Below are positions 52,150-61,979 of a DNA stretch of 64,000 nt, one piece after another. Position 1 is the first letter of the stretch, and each line of letters opens with the position of its first letter. Made by a program: the position numbers and the translations under genes. The notes below the pieces were generated by a model that was given only the letters and a program-made list of their open reading frames with translations, was not told where the DNA came from and did not search any database. Location: the NCBI RefSeq assembly GCF_900106665.1, contig NZ_FNNA01000002.1, positions 930,001-994,000 on the forward strand, written 5' to 3'. This stretch comes from Paracoccus sanguinis (GTDB taxonomy: Bacteria; Pseudomonadota; Alphaproteobacteria; Rhodobacterales; Rhodobacteraceae).

Positions 52150-53456
52150 CCATCTCGCTCATCGCCCTCGCCATCCTGCTTGCGATGGTGTTCGTCCGGG
52201 TGCCGATCGCCTTCGCCATGGCCATCGTGGGCGGCGTCGGCTTCGCCCTCATGCGCGGGTGGGAGCCGGCGGGCGCCATGGTCGGCAACGCCGTGTTCGA
52301 GACGGGGCTGAACTACTCGCTGTCGGTGGTGCCGCTGTTCATCTTCATGGGCAACGTGCTGGCCGGGTCGGGCATCGCGCAGGGGCTGTTCGCGGCCGCG
52401 GACCGCATCTTCGGGCGGATGCGGGGCGGACTGGCGATGGCCACCGTGCTGTCCTGCGGCGGCTTCTCGGCGGTCTGCGGCTCGTCGCTGGCCACGGCGG
52501 CCACGATGTCCAAGGTCGCCATGCCGTCGATGCGCCGCTTCGGCTACGCCGACAGCCTGTCCACCGGGGCCATCGCCGCCGGCGGGACGCTGGGCATCCT
52601 GATCCCGCCCTCGGTGGTGATGATCATCTTCGGACTCTTGACCGAGGCCGACATCGGCAAGCTGTTCTTGGCCGGGATCATCCCGGGCATCGTCGGCATC
52701 CTCGGCTATCTGGCGGCGGTGATGGTCGCGGTGCGGCTGAACCCGTCGCTTGCCCCCGAGGTCGGCGAGCCGCACCCGCTGACCCGCCGCGACCTGATCA
52801 GCGTGGTGGCGGTGCTGGCGCTCTTTGCGTTCATCATGATCGGGATCTACGGCGGCTTCTTCACCCCGATCGAGGCCGCCGGCATGGGCGCCGCCGCGTC
52901 GCTGGTCATCGCCGCCCTGACCGGGGGCCTGTCGCGCGCGACCCTCTGGACGGCGCTGGTGGACAGCGCCACCGCCTCGGCCATGATCTTCGCGATCATC
53001 ATCGGGGCCGAGATCTTCGGCAACTTCGTCACCTTCGCCGGGCTGCCCGACACGCTGTCGGACCTGGTCGAGCACCTGGGCCTCTCGCCGTGGATGGTGA
53101 TGCTGGTGATCGTCGTGATCTACATGATCCTCGGCTGCTTTCTGGAAAGCCTGTCGATGATCCTGCTGACGGTGCCGGTGTTCTATCCGGTGATCTCGGG
53201 GCTCGACTTCGGCCTCGACATCCTCGCCGACCCGGACGCGGTGCTGATCTGGTTCGGGATCATCGTCGTGGTGGTGACCGAGATCAGCCTGATCACCCCG
53301 CCGATCGGGATGAACGTGTTCGTGCTGCGCTCGGTCCTGCCGGACGTGCCGCTGAAGACGATCTTCCGGGGGGTCTACGTGTTCTGGGCGTCCGACATCA
53401 TTCGGCTGGCGCTGATCGTCGCGGTGCCGTGGCTGTCGCTGGCGCTGCTGCGCTAG
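52146..53456 (+). CDS. dctM: TRAP transporter large membrane subunit (DctM family)
   Basis: This 436-residue, multi-span membrane protein forms the sodium-driven channel of the TRAP importer. Motifs include FVRVPIAFAMAIVGGVGF, FIFMGNVLAGSGIAQGLF, GGTLGILIPPSVVMIIFG and EISLITPPIGMNVFVL, all typical of DctM. It overlaps dctQ by 4 bases. A strong hairpin follows within 15 bases of its stop. Confidence 0.9.
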   Translation: MTISLIALAILLAMVFVRVPIAFAMAIVGGVGFALMRGWEPAGAMVGNAVFETGLNYSLSVVPLFIFMGNVLAGSGIAQGLFAAADRIFGRMRGGLAMATVLSCGGFSAVCGSSLATAATMSKVAMPSMRRFGYADSLSTGAIAAGGTLGILIPPSVVMIIFGLLTEADIGKLFLAGIIPGIVGILGYLAAVMVAVRLNPSLAPEVGEPHPLTRRDLISVVAVLALFAFIMIGIYGGFFTPIEAAGMGAAASLVIAALTGGLSRATLWTALVDSATASAMIFAIIIGAEIFGNFVTFAGLPDTLSDLVEHLGLSPWMVMLVIVVIYMILGCFLESLSMILLTVPVFYPVISGLDFGLDILADPDAVLIWFGIIVVVVTEISLITPPIGMNVFVLRSVLPDVPLKTIFRGVYVFWASDIIRLALIVAVPWLSLALLR

Positions 53457-53466
53457 CGCCCCGCGG

Positions 53467-53495
53467 ACCGGCCCGGCGCGAAGCCCCGGGCCGGT
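53467..53495 (+). terminator. GC-rich hairpin after the TRAP operon
   Basis: ACCGGCCCGG (53467-53476) pairs perfectly with CCGGGCCGGT (53486-53495) around a 9-base loop and is followed by TTCC. It lies 10 bases after the dctM stop and before a separate ribosome site of the aldehyde dehydrogenase fragment. Confidence 0.65.
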
Positions 53496-53568
53496 TTCCG
53501 GGCACGGATCGGGGCGTCGGGACGTTGGGCCGTCATCGTCTCTCGACACGACCGCGAAAGGACAGCGC

Positions 53569-53760
53569 ATGACCCTCGATCTTCTCATCGGTGACACGAC
53601 CCGCCCGGCCGAGGGCGGGCGCAGCTACGACCGCAGGAATCCCTTCGACGGCAGCGTGGCGACCACCGCCGCCGCGGCCTCGCCCGAGGACGCCCGCGCC
53701 GCGGTCGCCGCCGCCGCCGCGGCCTTCCCCGGCTGGGCCGCGACCCCGCCGGGCGAGCGC
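53569..53760 (+). pseudogene. N-terminal fragment of an aldehyde dehydrogenase
   Basis: About 64 residues match the start of an NAD-dependent aldehyde dehydrogenase: MTLDLLIGDTTRPAEGG, YDRRNPFDGSVATTAAAASP, then the helix DARAAVAAAAAAFPGWAATPPGER. A good AAAGGA ribosome site precedes it. At about 53760 the similarity stops, and the following bases are the antisense of kdpC, so more than 400 residues are missing. The residual frame continues meaninglessly to 53904. It looks like a deletion or inversion breakpoint (or an assembly join) rather than gradual decay. Confidence 0.78.
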
Positions 53761-54292
53761 CCAGCACGTTCACGATCGGCGCGCCGACGAGGCCGAAGGC
53801 CGGCCGCGTGCTGGCGCTGCGGATCGCCGCCGTCACCGTGTCGGCGGGCAGCCCGCGGGCGGCGGCGATGCGGTCCACCTGCCGCAGCGCGGCGTCGAGC
53901 GTGATGTGCGGGTCAAGCCCCGAGGCCGAGGCGGTCGCCATCTCGGACGGGACCGGCAGGGGCCCGAAGGCCGCGGCCCGGTCCCTGACCTGCGCCAGCA
54001 GCGCCGCCGAGGACGGCCCGAGGTTCGAGCCGGTGGAGGCGGCGGCGTTGTAGGCGGGCTCGGTCGCCGAGGGGCGGGGGTGCAGGTACTCGGCCCGGGT
54101 GAAGTCCTGCCCGATCAGGCTCGAGCCGACCACCGTGCCGTCGCGGGACACGAGCGAGCCGCTCGCCTGCGCCGGCATGACCAGTTGCGCGAGCCCGGTC
54201 ATGGCCAGCGGATAGGCAAGGCCCAGCAGGGCGGTGAAGGCGCCGATCATCACCAGCGCGGGGCGGAGTTGCGAAATCATGGCGGACCTCAT
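53761..54292 (-). pseudogene. kdpC: KdpC subunit truncated at its 3' end
   Basis: The start [19 protein letters not shown] at 54292 overlaps the kdpB stop by 4 bases. The membrane helix, DGTVVGSSLIGQDFTRAEYLHPRPSA and NAAASTGSNLGPSS motifs and the late motif GLVGAPIVNVLG are all present. The normal KdpC end (VNVLELNLALD) is lost: after VNVLG the frame runs into antisense aldehyde dehydrogenase DNA and reaches a stop only at about 53585. Some 10-15 native residues are missing and about 60 unrelated Arg/Pro-rich residues are added. KdpC stabilises the KdpFABC complex; activity of this form is doubtful. Confidence 0.78.
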
Positions 54293-56328
54293 GCCAGACG
54301 GGCCAGATCGACGATCATGTCGATCAGCTTGATGCCGATGAACGGGGCGACGAGGCCGCCCAGCCCGTAGACCAGAAGATTGCGCGATAGCAGCGCCCCG
54401 GCCGAGGCGGGGCGGTACTTCACCCCCTTCAGCGCCAGCGGGATCAGCGCGACGATCACCAGCGCGTTGAAGATGATGGCCGACAGGATCGCCGACTGCG
54501 GCGAGCCGAGCCCCATCACGTCGAGCGCGGCGAGGCCCGGATAGGCGGCCACGAACAGCGCCGGCAGGATGGCGAAGTACTTGGCCACGTCGTTGGCGAT
54601 GCTGAAGGTCGTCAGCGCCCCGCGCGAGATCAGGAGTTGCTTGCCGACCATGACGATCTCGATCAGCTTCGTCGGGTCGCTGTCGAGGTCGACGAGGTTG
54701 CCGGCCTCCTTCGCGGCCGGGGTGCCCGAGTTCATCGCCACGCCCACGTCCGCCTGGGCCAGCGCCGGGGCGTCGTTCGAGCCGTCGCCGCACATGGCGA
54801 CCAGCTTGCCGGCCGCCTGCTCGGCGCGGATATAGGCGAGCTTTCGTTCTGGCGTTGCCTCGGCCAGGAAGTCGTCGACTCCGGCCTCGGCGGCGATGGC
54901 GGCGGCGGTCAGGGGGTTGTCGCCGGTGATCATCACCGTGCGGATGCCCATCCGGCGCAGTTCGGCAAAGCGCTCGCGGATGCCGGGCTTCACCACGTCC
55001 TTGAGGTGGATGACGCCCAGCACGCGGCCGTCCTTCGCCACGACCAGCGGCGTGCCGCCCGACATGGCGACCCCGCGCACCAGCGGCTCGGCCGCCGCCG
55101 CGCCGCCCTGCGGAAAGGCGCGGGCCATGGCGTCGGACGCGCCCTTGCGGATTTGGGTGCCGTCGGCAAGGTCGATGCCGCTCATCCGGGTCTGGGCGGT
55201 GAAGGGGACGACATTCGCCCCCTGCCGCAGCGCACCCTCGGCAAAGCCGTGCCGGCGGGCGGCGAGTTCGACGGTCGATTTCCCCTCGGGTGTGTCGTCG
55301 GCGAGGCTGCTGACATAGGCCGCCTCGGCCACCTCGACCTCGGTCACGCCGGGGACCGGCAGGAACGCGTCGGCCATGCGGTTGCCGAAGGTGATGGTGC
55401 CGGTCTTGTCGAGCAGCAGCACGTCGATGTCGCCCGCGGCCTCGACCGCGCGGCCCGACTTGGCGATGACGTTGGCCTTGACCAGCCGGTCCATGCCGGC
55501 GATGCCGATGGCCGACAGCAGGCCGCCGATGGTCGTCGGGATCAGCGTCACGAACAGCGCGGCGAGCCAGACGACCGGGATCTCGGTCCCCGACCACCCC
55601 GCGAACACCGGCAGCGTGGCCACCACCAGCAGGAACACGAGCGACAGCCCGGCCAAGAGGATGTCAAGCGCGATCTCGTTCGGGGTCTTGGCGCGTTTGG
55701 CGCCCTCGACCAGCCCGATCATGCGGTCGAGGAAGGTCTCGCCCGATTTGGCGGTGACCCGCACCACCAGCCAGTCCGACACCAGCCGCGTGCCGCCGGT
55801 CAGCGACGAGCGGTCGCCGCCCGACTCGCGGATCACCGGGGCGGATTCGCCGGTGATGGCGGATTCGTCCACCGAGGCCACGCCCTCGATCACCTCGCCG
55901 TCGGTCGGCACGATGTCGCCCGCCTCGACGAGGATCACCGCGCCGATCTCGAGGCTGTCCACGTCCTCGAGCTCATAGAGCTCGCGGTTGCCCTCGTTCA
56001 GCAGCAGCTTGGCGCGGGCGGTGGACTTGGTGGCGCGGAAGGCGTCGGCACGGGCCTTGCCGCGGCCCTCGGCGATTGCCTCGGCGAAGTTGGCGAAGAG
56101 GACCGTGGCCCAAAGCCACAGCGCGATCTGCAACGAGACCGCGCTGCCCGGCTCGCCCCAGCGCAGCAGGACGAGGGTGGTCGTGACCAGCGCCACCAGG
56201 GCGGTGGCGAAGATCACCGGGTTGCGGGCCAGCTTGCGCGGGTCGAGCTTGCGGAGTGCCGCACCGACCGCCGGGCGCAGGATCTCGGGCGCGAACAGGC
56301 AAATCTCGGATTTCGGGTGTTTCGACAT
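54289..56328 (-). CDS. kdpB: Potassium-transporting P-type ATPase subunit B
   Basis: The ATG at 56328 gives 679 residues, the normal KdpB size. Motifs include the actuator [11 protein letters not shown], the phosphorylation site [13 protein letters not shown], the KdpB-specific region [22 protein letters not shown], and the hinge [19 protein letters not shown]. It hydrolyses ATP to drive high-affinity K+ uptake through KdpA in the inner membrane. It lies 8 bases after kdpA and overlaps kdpC. Confidence 0.96.
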   Translation of the reverse strand: MSKHPKSEICLFAPEILRPAVGAALRKLDPRKLARNPVIFATALVALVTTTLVLLRWGEPGSAVSLQIALWLWATVLFANFAEAIAEGRGKARADAFRATKSTARAKLLLNEGNRELYELEDVDSLEIGAVILVEAGDIVPTDGEVIEGVASVDESAITGESAPVIRESGGDRSSLTGGTRLVSDWLVVRVTAKSGETFLDRMIGLVEGAKRAKTPNEIALDILLAGLSLVFLLVVATLPVFAGWSGTEIPVVWLAALFVTLIPTTIGGLLSAIGIAGMDRLVKANVIAKSGRAVEAAGDIDVLLLDKTGTITFGNRMADAFLPVPGVTEVEVAEAAYVSSLADDTPEGKSTVELAARRHGFAEGALRQGANVVPFTAQTRMSGIDLADGTQIRKGASDAMARAFPQGGAAAAEPLVRGVAMSGGTPLVVAKDGRVLGVIHLKDVVKPGIRERFAELRRMGIRTVMITGDNPLTAAAIAAEAGVDDFLAEATPERKLAYIRAEQAAGKLVAMCGDGSNDAPALAQADVGVAMNSGTPAAKEAGNLVDLDSDPTKLIEIVMVGKQLLISRGALTTFSIANDVAKYFAILPALFVAAYPGLAALDVMGLGSPQSAILSAIIFNALVIVALIPLALKGVKYRPASAGALLSRNLLVYGLGGLVAPFIGIKLIDMIVDLARLA

Positions 56329-56336
56329 GAGGAACC

Positions 56337-58022
56337 TCAGAAGCTCTGGCCGGCGGCGATCGAGACGTGCTCGGCGATCGGCCCCAGGGCGAGGACGGGA
56401 AGGAAGGTCAGGGCGCCGACGATCAGGATCGTCACCACCAGCAGCACGGTGAAGGCCACGCCATGGGTCGGGAAGGTCCCGGCGGTCGCCTCGGCGCGGG
56501 TCTTGCCGGCCAGGCTGCCGGCGATGGCCAGCACCGGGATGATGTAGCCCCAGCGGCCGAGCAGCATCGCCAGCCCGATCAGCGCGTTGTGCCAGACGGT
56601 GTTGGCGCCGAAGCCCGCGAAGGCCGAGCCGTTGTTGGCCGTCCCCGAGGTGTAGGCGTAGATGAGCTCGGTGAGCCCGTGCGGCCCGGCGTCCTGCACC
56701 GCGCTCTGGGCGTTGCCGGTCAGGATCGACGCCGCCGACAGCACCAGCACGCCCAGCGGCATCACCAGCAGCGTCAGCGCCGCGAGCTTCATCTCGCGCG
56801 CCTCGATCTTCTTGCCGAGCCATTCGGGCGTGCGCCCGACCATCAGCCCGGCGAGGAACACCGTCAGCACGACGTACAGCACCATGCCGTAGAAGCCGGC
56901 GCCGACGCCGCCATAGATGATCTCGCCCAGCAGCATGTTGAACAGCGGGATCATTCCGCCCAGCGCCATCAGGCTGTCGTGCATGGCGTTGACCGCCCCG
57001 CACGAGGCGACGGTGGTCACGACCTCAAACAGCACCGTGCCGGCGAGGCCAAAGCGGGTCTCCTTCCCCTCCATGCTGACGCCGGGTTCGGTGATCCCGG
57101 CGTGCAGCGGGTTGCCCGCGGCCTCGGCGAAGTAGGCCCAGAGCAGCACGCCCGCGAACAACGCGGCCATCGCGGCGTAGATCGCCCAGCCCTGCCGGCG
57201 GTCGCCGACCATCCGACCGAAGAGGAACGGGAAGGCCGCCGGGATGGCGAGGATCGACAGGCACTCGATCAGGTTCGAGAGCGCGGTGGGGTTCTCGTAG
57301 GGATGCGCCGAGTTCACGTTGAAGAACCCGCCGCCGTTGATGCCGAGCAGCTTGATCGCCTCCTGGCTCGCGACCGGGCCCTGCGCGATGACCCGCTGCG
57401 CGCCCTCGAGCGTGGTCGCGGTGACCGACGCGGCGAGGTTTTGCGGCACCCCCTGCCACAGCAGCAGCAGCGCGACGAGGATCGCGCCGGGCAGCAGCAG
57501 GTAGAGCGTGGCGCGCGTCAGGTCGACCCAGAAGTTACCGAGATCGGCGGCCGACCGGGCCGCCAGCCCGCGGATCACTGCGACCGCCACGGCGATGCCG
57601 GTCGCGGCCGAGACGAAGTTCTGCACCGTCAGCCCGGCCATCTGGCTGAAGTGGCTGAGCGCCGTCTCGCCGCCGTAGCTCTGCCAGTTCGTGTTGGTCA
57701 TGAAGCTGACGGCGGTGTTGAAGGCTTGGCTCGCTTCCATCGCGCCGAAGCCCTGCGGGTTGAGGGGCAGCCAGCCCTGCAACCGCAGGATCAGGTACAG
57801 CAGGACGAAGCCCGCCGCGTTGAAGGCCAGCACGGCCGCGGCATAGCCGGTCCAGCGCTGGCCCGCGCCGCTGACGCCGGCGGCGCGGTAGAGTGCGCGC
57901 TCGACCGGCGCCAGCAGGATCACCCGGCCGTCGAAGACCCGCGCCATCCACGGCGCGAGCGCCAGCCCGAGGACCGTCAGGCCGGCGAGGAACAGGGCGA
58001 AGTATGAAAGATCGGCGCTCAT
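56337..58022 (-). CDS. kdpA: Potassium-transporting ATPase potassium-binding subunit A
   Basis: This 561-residue, roughly ten-span membrane channel subunit carries selectivity-filter loops such as [53 protein letters not shown] and [17 protein letters not shown], which define the K+ pore of KdpA. It starts 2 bases before the kdpF stop on the minus strand and precedes kdpB by 8 bases. Confidence 0.96.
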   Translation of the reverse strand: MSADLSYFALFLAGLTVLGLALAPWMARVFDGRVILLAPVERALYRAAGVSGAGQRWTGYAAAVLAFNAAGFVLLYLILRLQGWLPLNPQGFGAMEASQAFNTAVSFMTNTNWQSYGGETALSHFSQMAGLTVQNFVSAATGIAVAVAVIRGLAARSAADLGNFWVDLTRATLYLLLPGAILVALLLLWQGVPQNLAASVTATTLEGAQRVIAQGPVASQEAIKLLGINGGGFFNVNSAHPYENPTALSNLIECLSILAIPAAFPFLFGRMVGDRRQGWAIYAAMAALFAGVLLWAYFAEAAGNPLHAGITEPGVSMEGKETRFGLAGTVLFEVVTTVASCGAVNAMHDSLMALGGMIPLFNMLLGEIIYGGVGAGFYGMVLYVVLTVFLAGLMVGRTPEWLGKKIEAREMKLAALTLLVMPLGVLVLSAASILTGNAQSAVQDAGPHGLTELIYAYTSGTANNGSAFAGFGANTVWHNALIGLAMLLGRWGYIIPVLAIAGSLAGKTRAEATAGTFPTHGVAFTVLLVVTILIVGALTFLPVLALGPIAEHVSIAAGQSF

Positions 58023-58023
58023 C

Positions 58024-58113
58024 TCAGAACCTCTCGGGCGCGAGAAGCGCGATCAGCAAATAGACGAGCAGCGCGGCCGCGAGGCCCCCGCCGAGCATGA
58101 GTTCGATGGTCAT
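58024..58113 (-). CDS. kdpF: KdpF small subunit
   Basis: This 29-residue single-span peptide ([20 protein letters not shown], ending LLAPERF) matches the KdpF pattern: a hydrophobic helix and a terminal ALL-PERF. It stabilises the KdpABC complex in the membrane. The stop lies one base after the kdpA start codon region on the minus strand. It is shorter than routine ORF-calling limits. Confidence 0.92.
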   Translation of the reverse strand: MTIELMLGGGLAAALLVYLLIALLAPERF

Positions 58114-58120
58114 GGCGCCC

Positions 58121-58207
58121 TCACAACCGCTCGGCGCCGCGCACGGCGAGGCCGGCCAGCGCAAAGACCGCGAGCCCGCCGCAGATGAAGATGATGTCGG
58201 ACAGCAT
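58121..58207 (-). CDS. 28-residue membrane peptide upstream of kdpF
   Basis: This peptide (MLSDIIFICGGLAVFALAGL, ending VRGAERL) has one membrane span and a positively charged C-terminus. It ends 7 bases before kdpF and follows a GGGAG ribosome site. Comparable short ORFs of the type F-G---FAL-GLAVRGAERL are found ahead of kdpF in other Proteobacteria as I recall, so it is probably a real accessory peptide of the Kdp complex. It resembles KdpF in size and layout but is a distinct sequence. Confidence 0.65.
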   Translation of the reverse strand: MLSDIIFICGGLAVFALAGLAVRGAERL

Positions 58208-58250
58208 CCGATGCTCCCTCAGTTTGTCTGGCGGGAACATGGGTTGGCGG

Positions 58251-58301
58251 GGCGTAAAGCCGCGATATGGGATCGGGCGGCGGGCGTAACGGGGGTGTAA
58301 A
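58251..58301. promoter_or_regulatory. Three GGYGTAAM repeats upstream of kdp
   Basis: GGCGTAAA (58251-58258), GGCGTAAC (58283-58290) and GGTGTAAA (58294-58301) recur with spacings of 32 and 11 bases, roughly whole helical turns. They lie 44-94 bases upstream of the first kdp peptide start on the minus strand, where they read TTTACGCC, GTTACGCC and TTTACACC. The position fits a binding site for a response regulator such as KdpE, whose known sites include TTTACA-like halves. kdpDE is not in this window. Confidence 0.45.
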
Positions 58302-58763
58302 ATTGGCGGGGATTGGGGGCGAGCGGGTAGCGAGTGACCGTTAGCTGGGCCACTCGACGGGACTGGATTGCTGTCGCCATTAGGCTGCGGATGTTGGCGC
58401 TATCGTCAGCGAGCGCCCCCTGCCGCGATTGGACAAGACAGACTACTGCCCCGGCACGGGGTTTTTCAGATGCTCACTGTTTGCCTCGATCGAGGCCGCA
58501 CGGACCATTGGACCAGCGGACTTAGACCGCCCAAGGAGCTAGGCCCGCTCAGAGAGTAACTACCCCGCTCGGGGGCCCTTGGAGTGGTGCGGTATAATGC
58601 CGTCGGTACTGTGCTTGTGCCATATGCCTGATAGCCGACTGGGCCCTTACCCGGTTAAAAGCTCACCGGAGGCTCAGGTCTGACGAGGGCTGTGTGTCTG
58701 CGCGTTACTGGGTCTGCGCTTCGGCACGCCCGGAGTCAGCCGCTCCCCCCTCGCCTACAAACG
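58302..58763. other. Intergenic region, no gene recognised
   Basis: This stretch of about 460 bases has clearly lower GC than the rest of the window and no frame with a ribosome site or family motif. It lies between the kdp operon and the tRNA-Met attachment site, on the chromosomal side of the island junction. Confidence 0.5.
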
Positions 58764-58790
58764 CAAATGCCGCCCTTGGGGGCGGCGTTT
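58764..58790 (-). terminator. Likely terminator of the tRNA-Met locus
   Basis: GCCGCC and GGCGGC form a stem around CTTGGG, flanked by AAAT and GTTT. Read on the minus strand it lies about 25 bases after the tRNA-Met CCA end and is followed by a T-rich stretch. Confidence 0.6.
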
Positions 58791-58815
58791 GGGTGTGCGG
58801 ACCTGTGGGGAGATT

Positions 58816-58860
58816 TGGTTGCGGGGATAGGATTTGAACCTATGACCTTCAGGTTATGAG
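58816..58860 (-). other. 3' half of tRNA-Met (CAT), attachment site of the island
   Basis: Read on the minus strand this is CTCATAA (anticodon loop, CAT), then CCTGAAGGTC, the T arm ATAGG-TTCAAAT-CCTAT, acceptor 3' strand CCCCGCA and the encoded CCA. The matching 5' half is absent: upstream bases (TTCGTTCGACACGA on the minus strand) do not pair. Tyrosine integrases often insert at a tRNA 3' half, leaving one such duplicate. A tyrosine integrase gene lies 1.8 kb away. The intact tRNA-Met should be at the far end of the island, beyond the window. Confidence 0.85.
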
Positions 58861-59045
58861 TCGTGTCGAACGAACCATGAACAATCACTCGGAACCGCGA
58901 ATTCTTGCGGAATTTCCGCCACTTGGCGATCCCGGAGACGCGGCCCGGCTTCGCGCGATCTGTCAGGATTGCGCAGCGTTTTTCCGCCTCGTGCTTCCAT
59001 AATGCTTCCAACGGGCCGAGACCTGATTTTCCGGTAGCACGACCA

Positions 59046-60485
59046 TCAGGCGGCGGTGAGCGACCAGAAGCCGAACTTCCTGCCGTGCTCCTCCTTCAGC
59101 CGGGCGACATAGGCGTCATGCGTCTCTAACGCTCCGAAGTCCGGGATGTCGCCCGCGAGCCGAGCGCAGCTTGCGAGGTGTTCGGCGGCATAGCGATACC
59201 GCTTCGCCCGCGACCTAGTGAGCGTGAAGTCGATCATCGCGCGGAGCACCAGCGTCGCGGCCAGCGGATGACGGTCTGACAGGGCCTCCGCCGCAGGGGC
59301 GAGATACTCGTAGTGATCCCCGTCGATCTCATCATGCCGGGCAATCAGGAGGTCCGAGGCGCGATCCAGCGCCGGCCAGTCGAGGAAGAACTGCAGGGCG
59401 TGAAGAAGACTCGGATAGGCCATGGCGTGCGCCATCGCCCGCTCCTCGGCCTCGATGTCGTCGAAGTCGGGAAGCCGCTTGAGATAGGCCCGCAGGTAGC
59501 TGTCGGAGAGCGTGCGCTCGAAGCAGTCCCACCGGAACGTCTGCGCCTCCTCGCCGCGACCCAGCGCCTCCAGCGTCTGCAGGCGAATGTCCTGCCATGC
59601 CAGAGGAACCCGCAAACCGTCGCCGAGCTCCGCGCGCTCGAGGAACCCCAGCGCCTCGCCTGCCCTACCAGCCGCCAACAGTCGCTGCGCGATCTCGGCC
59701 GCGATCTGCGGCACCTTGCGGGTCTTCGGATCGTACTGGGCGATGAAGCCGTCGACGTCGCCCTGCGCATCGGCGATGTCCTTGAGCGCCATGGCGACCG
59801 TGCTCGCGCGCTCACGCGCCCGCATCTCGTGCTCGTAGGTGGTGCCGCCCGGGCCCCAGCCCACCGCTTTCCATTGGTCCTTCGGCGGCACCGGCACAGG
59901 CGAGCGACCGAGTTCTTCGGCCATCGATTTCAGGGCCGCCAACCCCTCGTCGCCGAGCGCCGGGGCCATGATGCCGATCAGGCCATCATACTGGCCACAG
60001 CCGTTGTCCTGAAGCGCATCGAGAACAGTGCCGGCGAGCGCCTGCGGATCGGGCCGGACCTTCGCGGCGAGCTGACCCAGATCGGCACAGGCCTGGTGGA
60101 AGATGCCGATGACGGTGCCGCTCGAGTCGTCGCAGCGCTCGAACACTGGTGTGGCGAGCGCCATGAACCGCCACATGAGCGCCAGCGCCTCGTCCGGATC
60201 GGCCGGCGCGATCTGCTCGACAATGGCGCGACGCTGGGTTTCGAGATCCGTGACCAGCGCCTTGCGGTTCTTCCAGGTGATGAAGCTGCGGGCGCGGGCG
60301 ATGCTGGTCAGCCGCTTGGTGATCTCCCGTGCGGCCTCCCTCGGGCTCTGGGCCCCGGCCAGCGCGAGCCGCAGCTTGCGCTTGGCGGCCGCGTTGCCGG
60401 TGCTGACCTCGATCAGCAATTGCGCCAGGCGCTCGGCGCCCAGCGCTTCGAGGTTCTTCGCATTGAGGGTGGTCTTGGAAACCAT
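59046..60485 (-). CDS. DUF6880-family protein
   Basis: This 479-residue, mostly alpha-helical protein looks like a TPR-type solenoid. It starts VSKTTLNAKNLEALGAERLAQLLIEV, which is typical of DUF6880, and has helical-repeat segments such as YLRAYLKRLPDFDDIEAEERAM and RYAAEHLASCARLAGDI, with no catalytic motif that I recognise. It is found next to integrases in alphaproteobacterial islands in my recollection. It lies between the attachment site and the integrase and is divergent from the latter. The function is unknown; a role in protein-protein contact is inferred from the helical repeats. Confidence 0.75.
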   Translation of the reverse strand: MVSKTTLNAKNLEALGAERLAQLLIEVSTGNAAAKRKLRLALAGAQSPREAAREITKRLTSIARARSFITWKNRKALVTDLETQRRAIVEQIAPADPDEALALMWRFMALATPVFERCDDSSGTVIGIFHQACADLGQLAAKVRPDPQALAGTVLDALQDNGCGQYDGLIGIMAPALGDEGLAALKSMAEELGRSPVPVPPKDQWKAVGWGPGGTTYEHEMRARERASTVAMALKDIADAQGDVDGFIAQYDPKTRKVPQIAAEIAQRLLAAGRAGEALGFLERAELGDGLRVPLAWQDIRLQTLEALGRGEEAQTFRWDCFERTLSDSYLRAYLKRLPDFDDIEAEERAMAHAMAYPSLLHALQFFLDWPALDRASDLLIARHDEIDGDHYEYLAPAAEALSDRHPLAATLVLRAMIDFTLTRSRAKRYRYAAEHLASCARLAGDIPDFGALETHDAYVARLKEEHGRKFGFWSLTAA

Positions 60486-60704
60486 CGGATCGCCAGTTTC
60501 TTTTCCCCGAGCCTATCAGCGGCCGGCGGACACCGGAACCTGCGTTCTGATTCGCGCGGCTCGTCGATTTCCCGCATCACCGCGCCGAAACGCCTTGCGC
60601 GGAAACGCGAGGCATTTCCTTTTTCTTCGCGATTTCAACATGTTCGTTGACTGTCGCCCGCGCTTCAGCACTGTGGAACGGCGAAAGAACCACCGAAGAG
60701 TGCC

Positions 60705-61859
60705 ATGCCCAGGATCACCAAACGCCTCGTCGACGCCGCAGAAGCCCGCTCCGCCGAATACTTCGTCTGGGACAGCGAGATCCCTGGCTTCGGGCTGCGG
60801 GTGCTGCCGAGCGGGCGCAAGGGCTACGTGGTCCAGTACCGCGCCGGACGCCGGTCCCGGCGGATCAGCCTCGGGCCCAGCACGGTGCTGACCTGCGAGC
60901 AGGCGCGCAACCGCGCCATCTCCATTGTCGCCGCTGCGCGCAACGGCGCGGACCCCGCCGCCGAGAGGGACGCGGGGCGCAGGGCGATCACGGTGAAGGA
61001 GCTGGCCGAGCGGTTCGACAGGGAACACATCGCGATCCGCGTGAAGGCCAGCACAGCCAAGGAGTATCGCCGGAACCTCGAACGCTTCATCCTGCCCGCG
61101 CTCGGGCAGCTGACGGTCACGGGCACCACCCGGGCGGACGTGGCGAAGTTCCACCACGACCTCCGCCACATCCCCTATCAGGCGAACCGCTGCCTCGAAG
61201 TGGTCTCGAAGATGTTCAGCCTCGCCGAGATGTGGGGCCTGCGTCCGGACGGCACCAACCCGCGAAAGCACATCCGGAAATACCCCGAGGAGAAGCGCGA
61301 GCGCTTTCTCAGCGCGGCCGAACTCCGCCGGATCGGCGAGGTCCTGCGCGAGATGGAGGTGGAGGGGATCGAACTGCCCTCGGCCATCCTCGCCGCCCGC
61401 CTGCTGATCCTGACCGGATGTCGGCTGAGCGAGATCATGACGCTGCAGTGGGCTCACGTCGATCTGGCCGAGCGCGTCCTGCGCCTGCCGGATTCCAAGT
61501 CCGGCGCCAAGATCGTCCATCTCGGACAGCCCGCCGTCGACCTGCTCCGCGACGCTCAGCGCATCGACGGGAACCCGTGGGTCATCACCGGCACCCTGCC
61601 GGGAAAGCGCCTGAGCGATCTCCAGCCCTTCTGGCAGCGCGCCCGCGCCCGCGCCGGGGTGAAGGACGTCCGCATACACGACCTGCGCCACACCTTCGCG
61701 TCGACCGCCGTCGCCTCGGGTCAGGGACTGCCGATGATCGGCAAGCTCCTTGGCCACACGCAGGTCCAGACCACGGCGCGCTACGCCCATCTGGCGGCCG
61801 AGCCGGTGCGGATGGCTGCCGATGCGGTGGCGCAGAACCTCAGGCAATCCTTGGGATAA
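60705..61859 (+). CDS. int: Tyrosine recombinase / island integrase
   Basis: This 384-residue integrase has an N-terminal DUF4102-like arm-binding region (about 1-85, with FVWDSEIPGFGLRVLPSGRK), a SAM-like core-binding domain (about 90-175) and the catalytic domain. Catalytic residues are Arg in ILTGCRLSEIMTLQW, Lys in LPDSKSG, His and Arg in IHDLRHTFAS, His in LGHTQVQ and Tyr in TTARYAHL. It should excise and insert the island at the tRNA-Met 3' end. All catalytic residues are intact, so the island may still move. Confidence 0.93.
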   Translation: MPRITKRLVDAAEARSAEYFVWDSEIPGFGLRVLPSGRKGYVVQYRAGRRSRRISLGPSTVLTCEQARNRAISIVAAARNGADPAAERDAGRRAITVKELAERFDREHIAIRVKASTAKEYRRNLERFILPALGQLTVTGTTRADVAKFHHDLRHIPYQANRCLEVVSKMFSLAEMWGLRPDGTNPRKHIRKYPEEKRERFLSAAELRRIGEVLREMEVEGIELPSAILAARLLILTGCRLSEIMTLQWAHVDLAERVLRLPDSKSGAKIVHLGQPAVDLLRDAQRIDGNPWVITGTLPGKRLSDLQPFWQRARARAGVKDVRIHDLRHTFASTAVASGQGLPMIGKLLGHTQVQTTARYAHLAAEPVRMAADAVAQNLRQSLG

Positions 61860-61979
61860 TCGCGCCCCGACGCGCCCCTTTTCGATTGATTGCGCAATCC
61901 CCCACGGCTACGGTCAAAGAAAGCCCAGAAATTGGGCGCGCACAGTTCGCGTGCGCGCAGGGCTGGGCGGGAGCGCAAC

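Noticed and set aside
58816..58860. Functional tRNA-Met gene
   Set aside because: The 5' half (acceptor, D arm, anticodon stem 5' strand) is absent.
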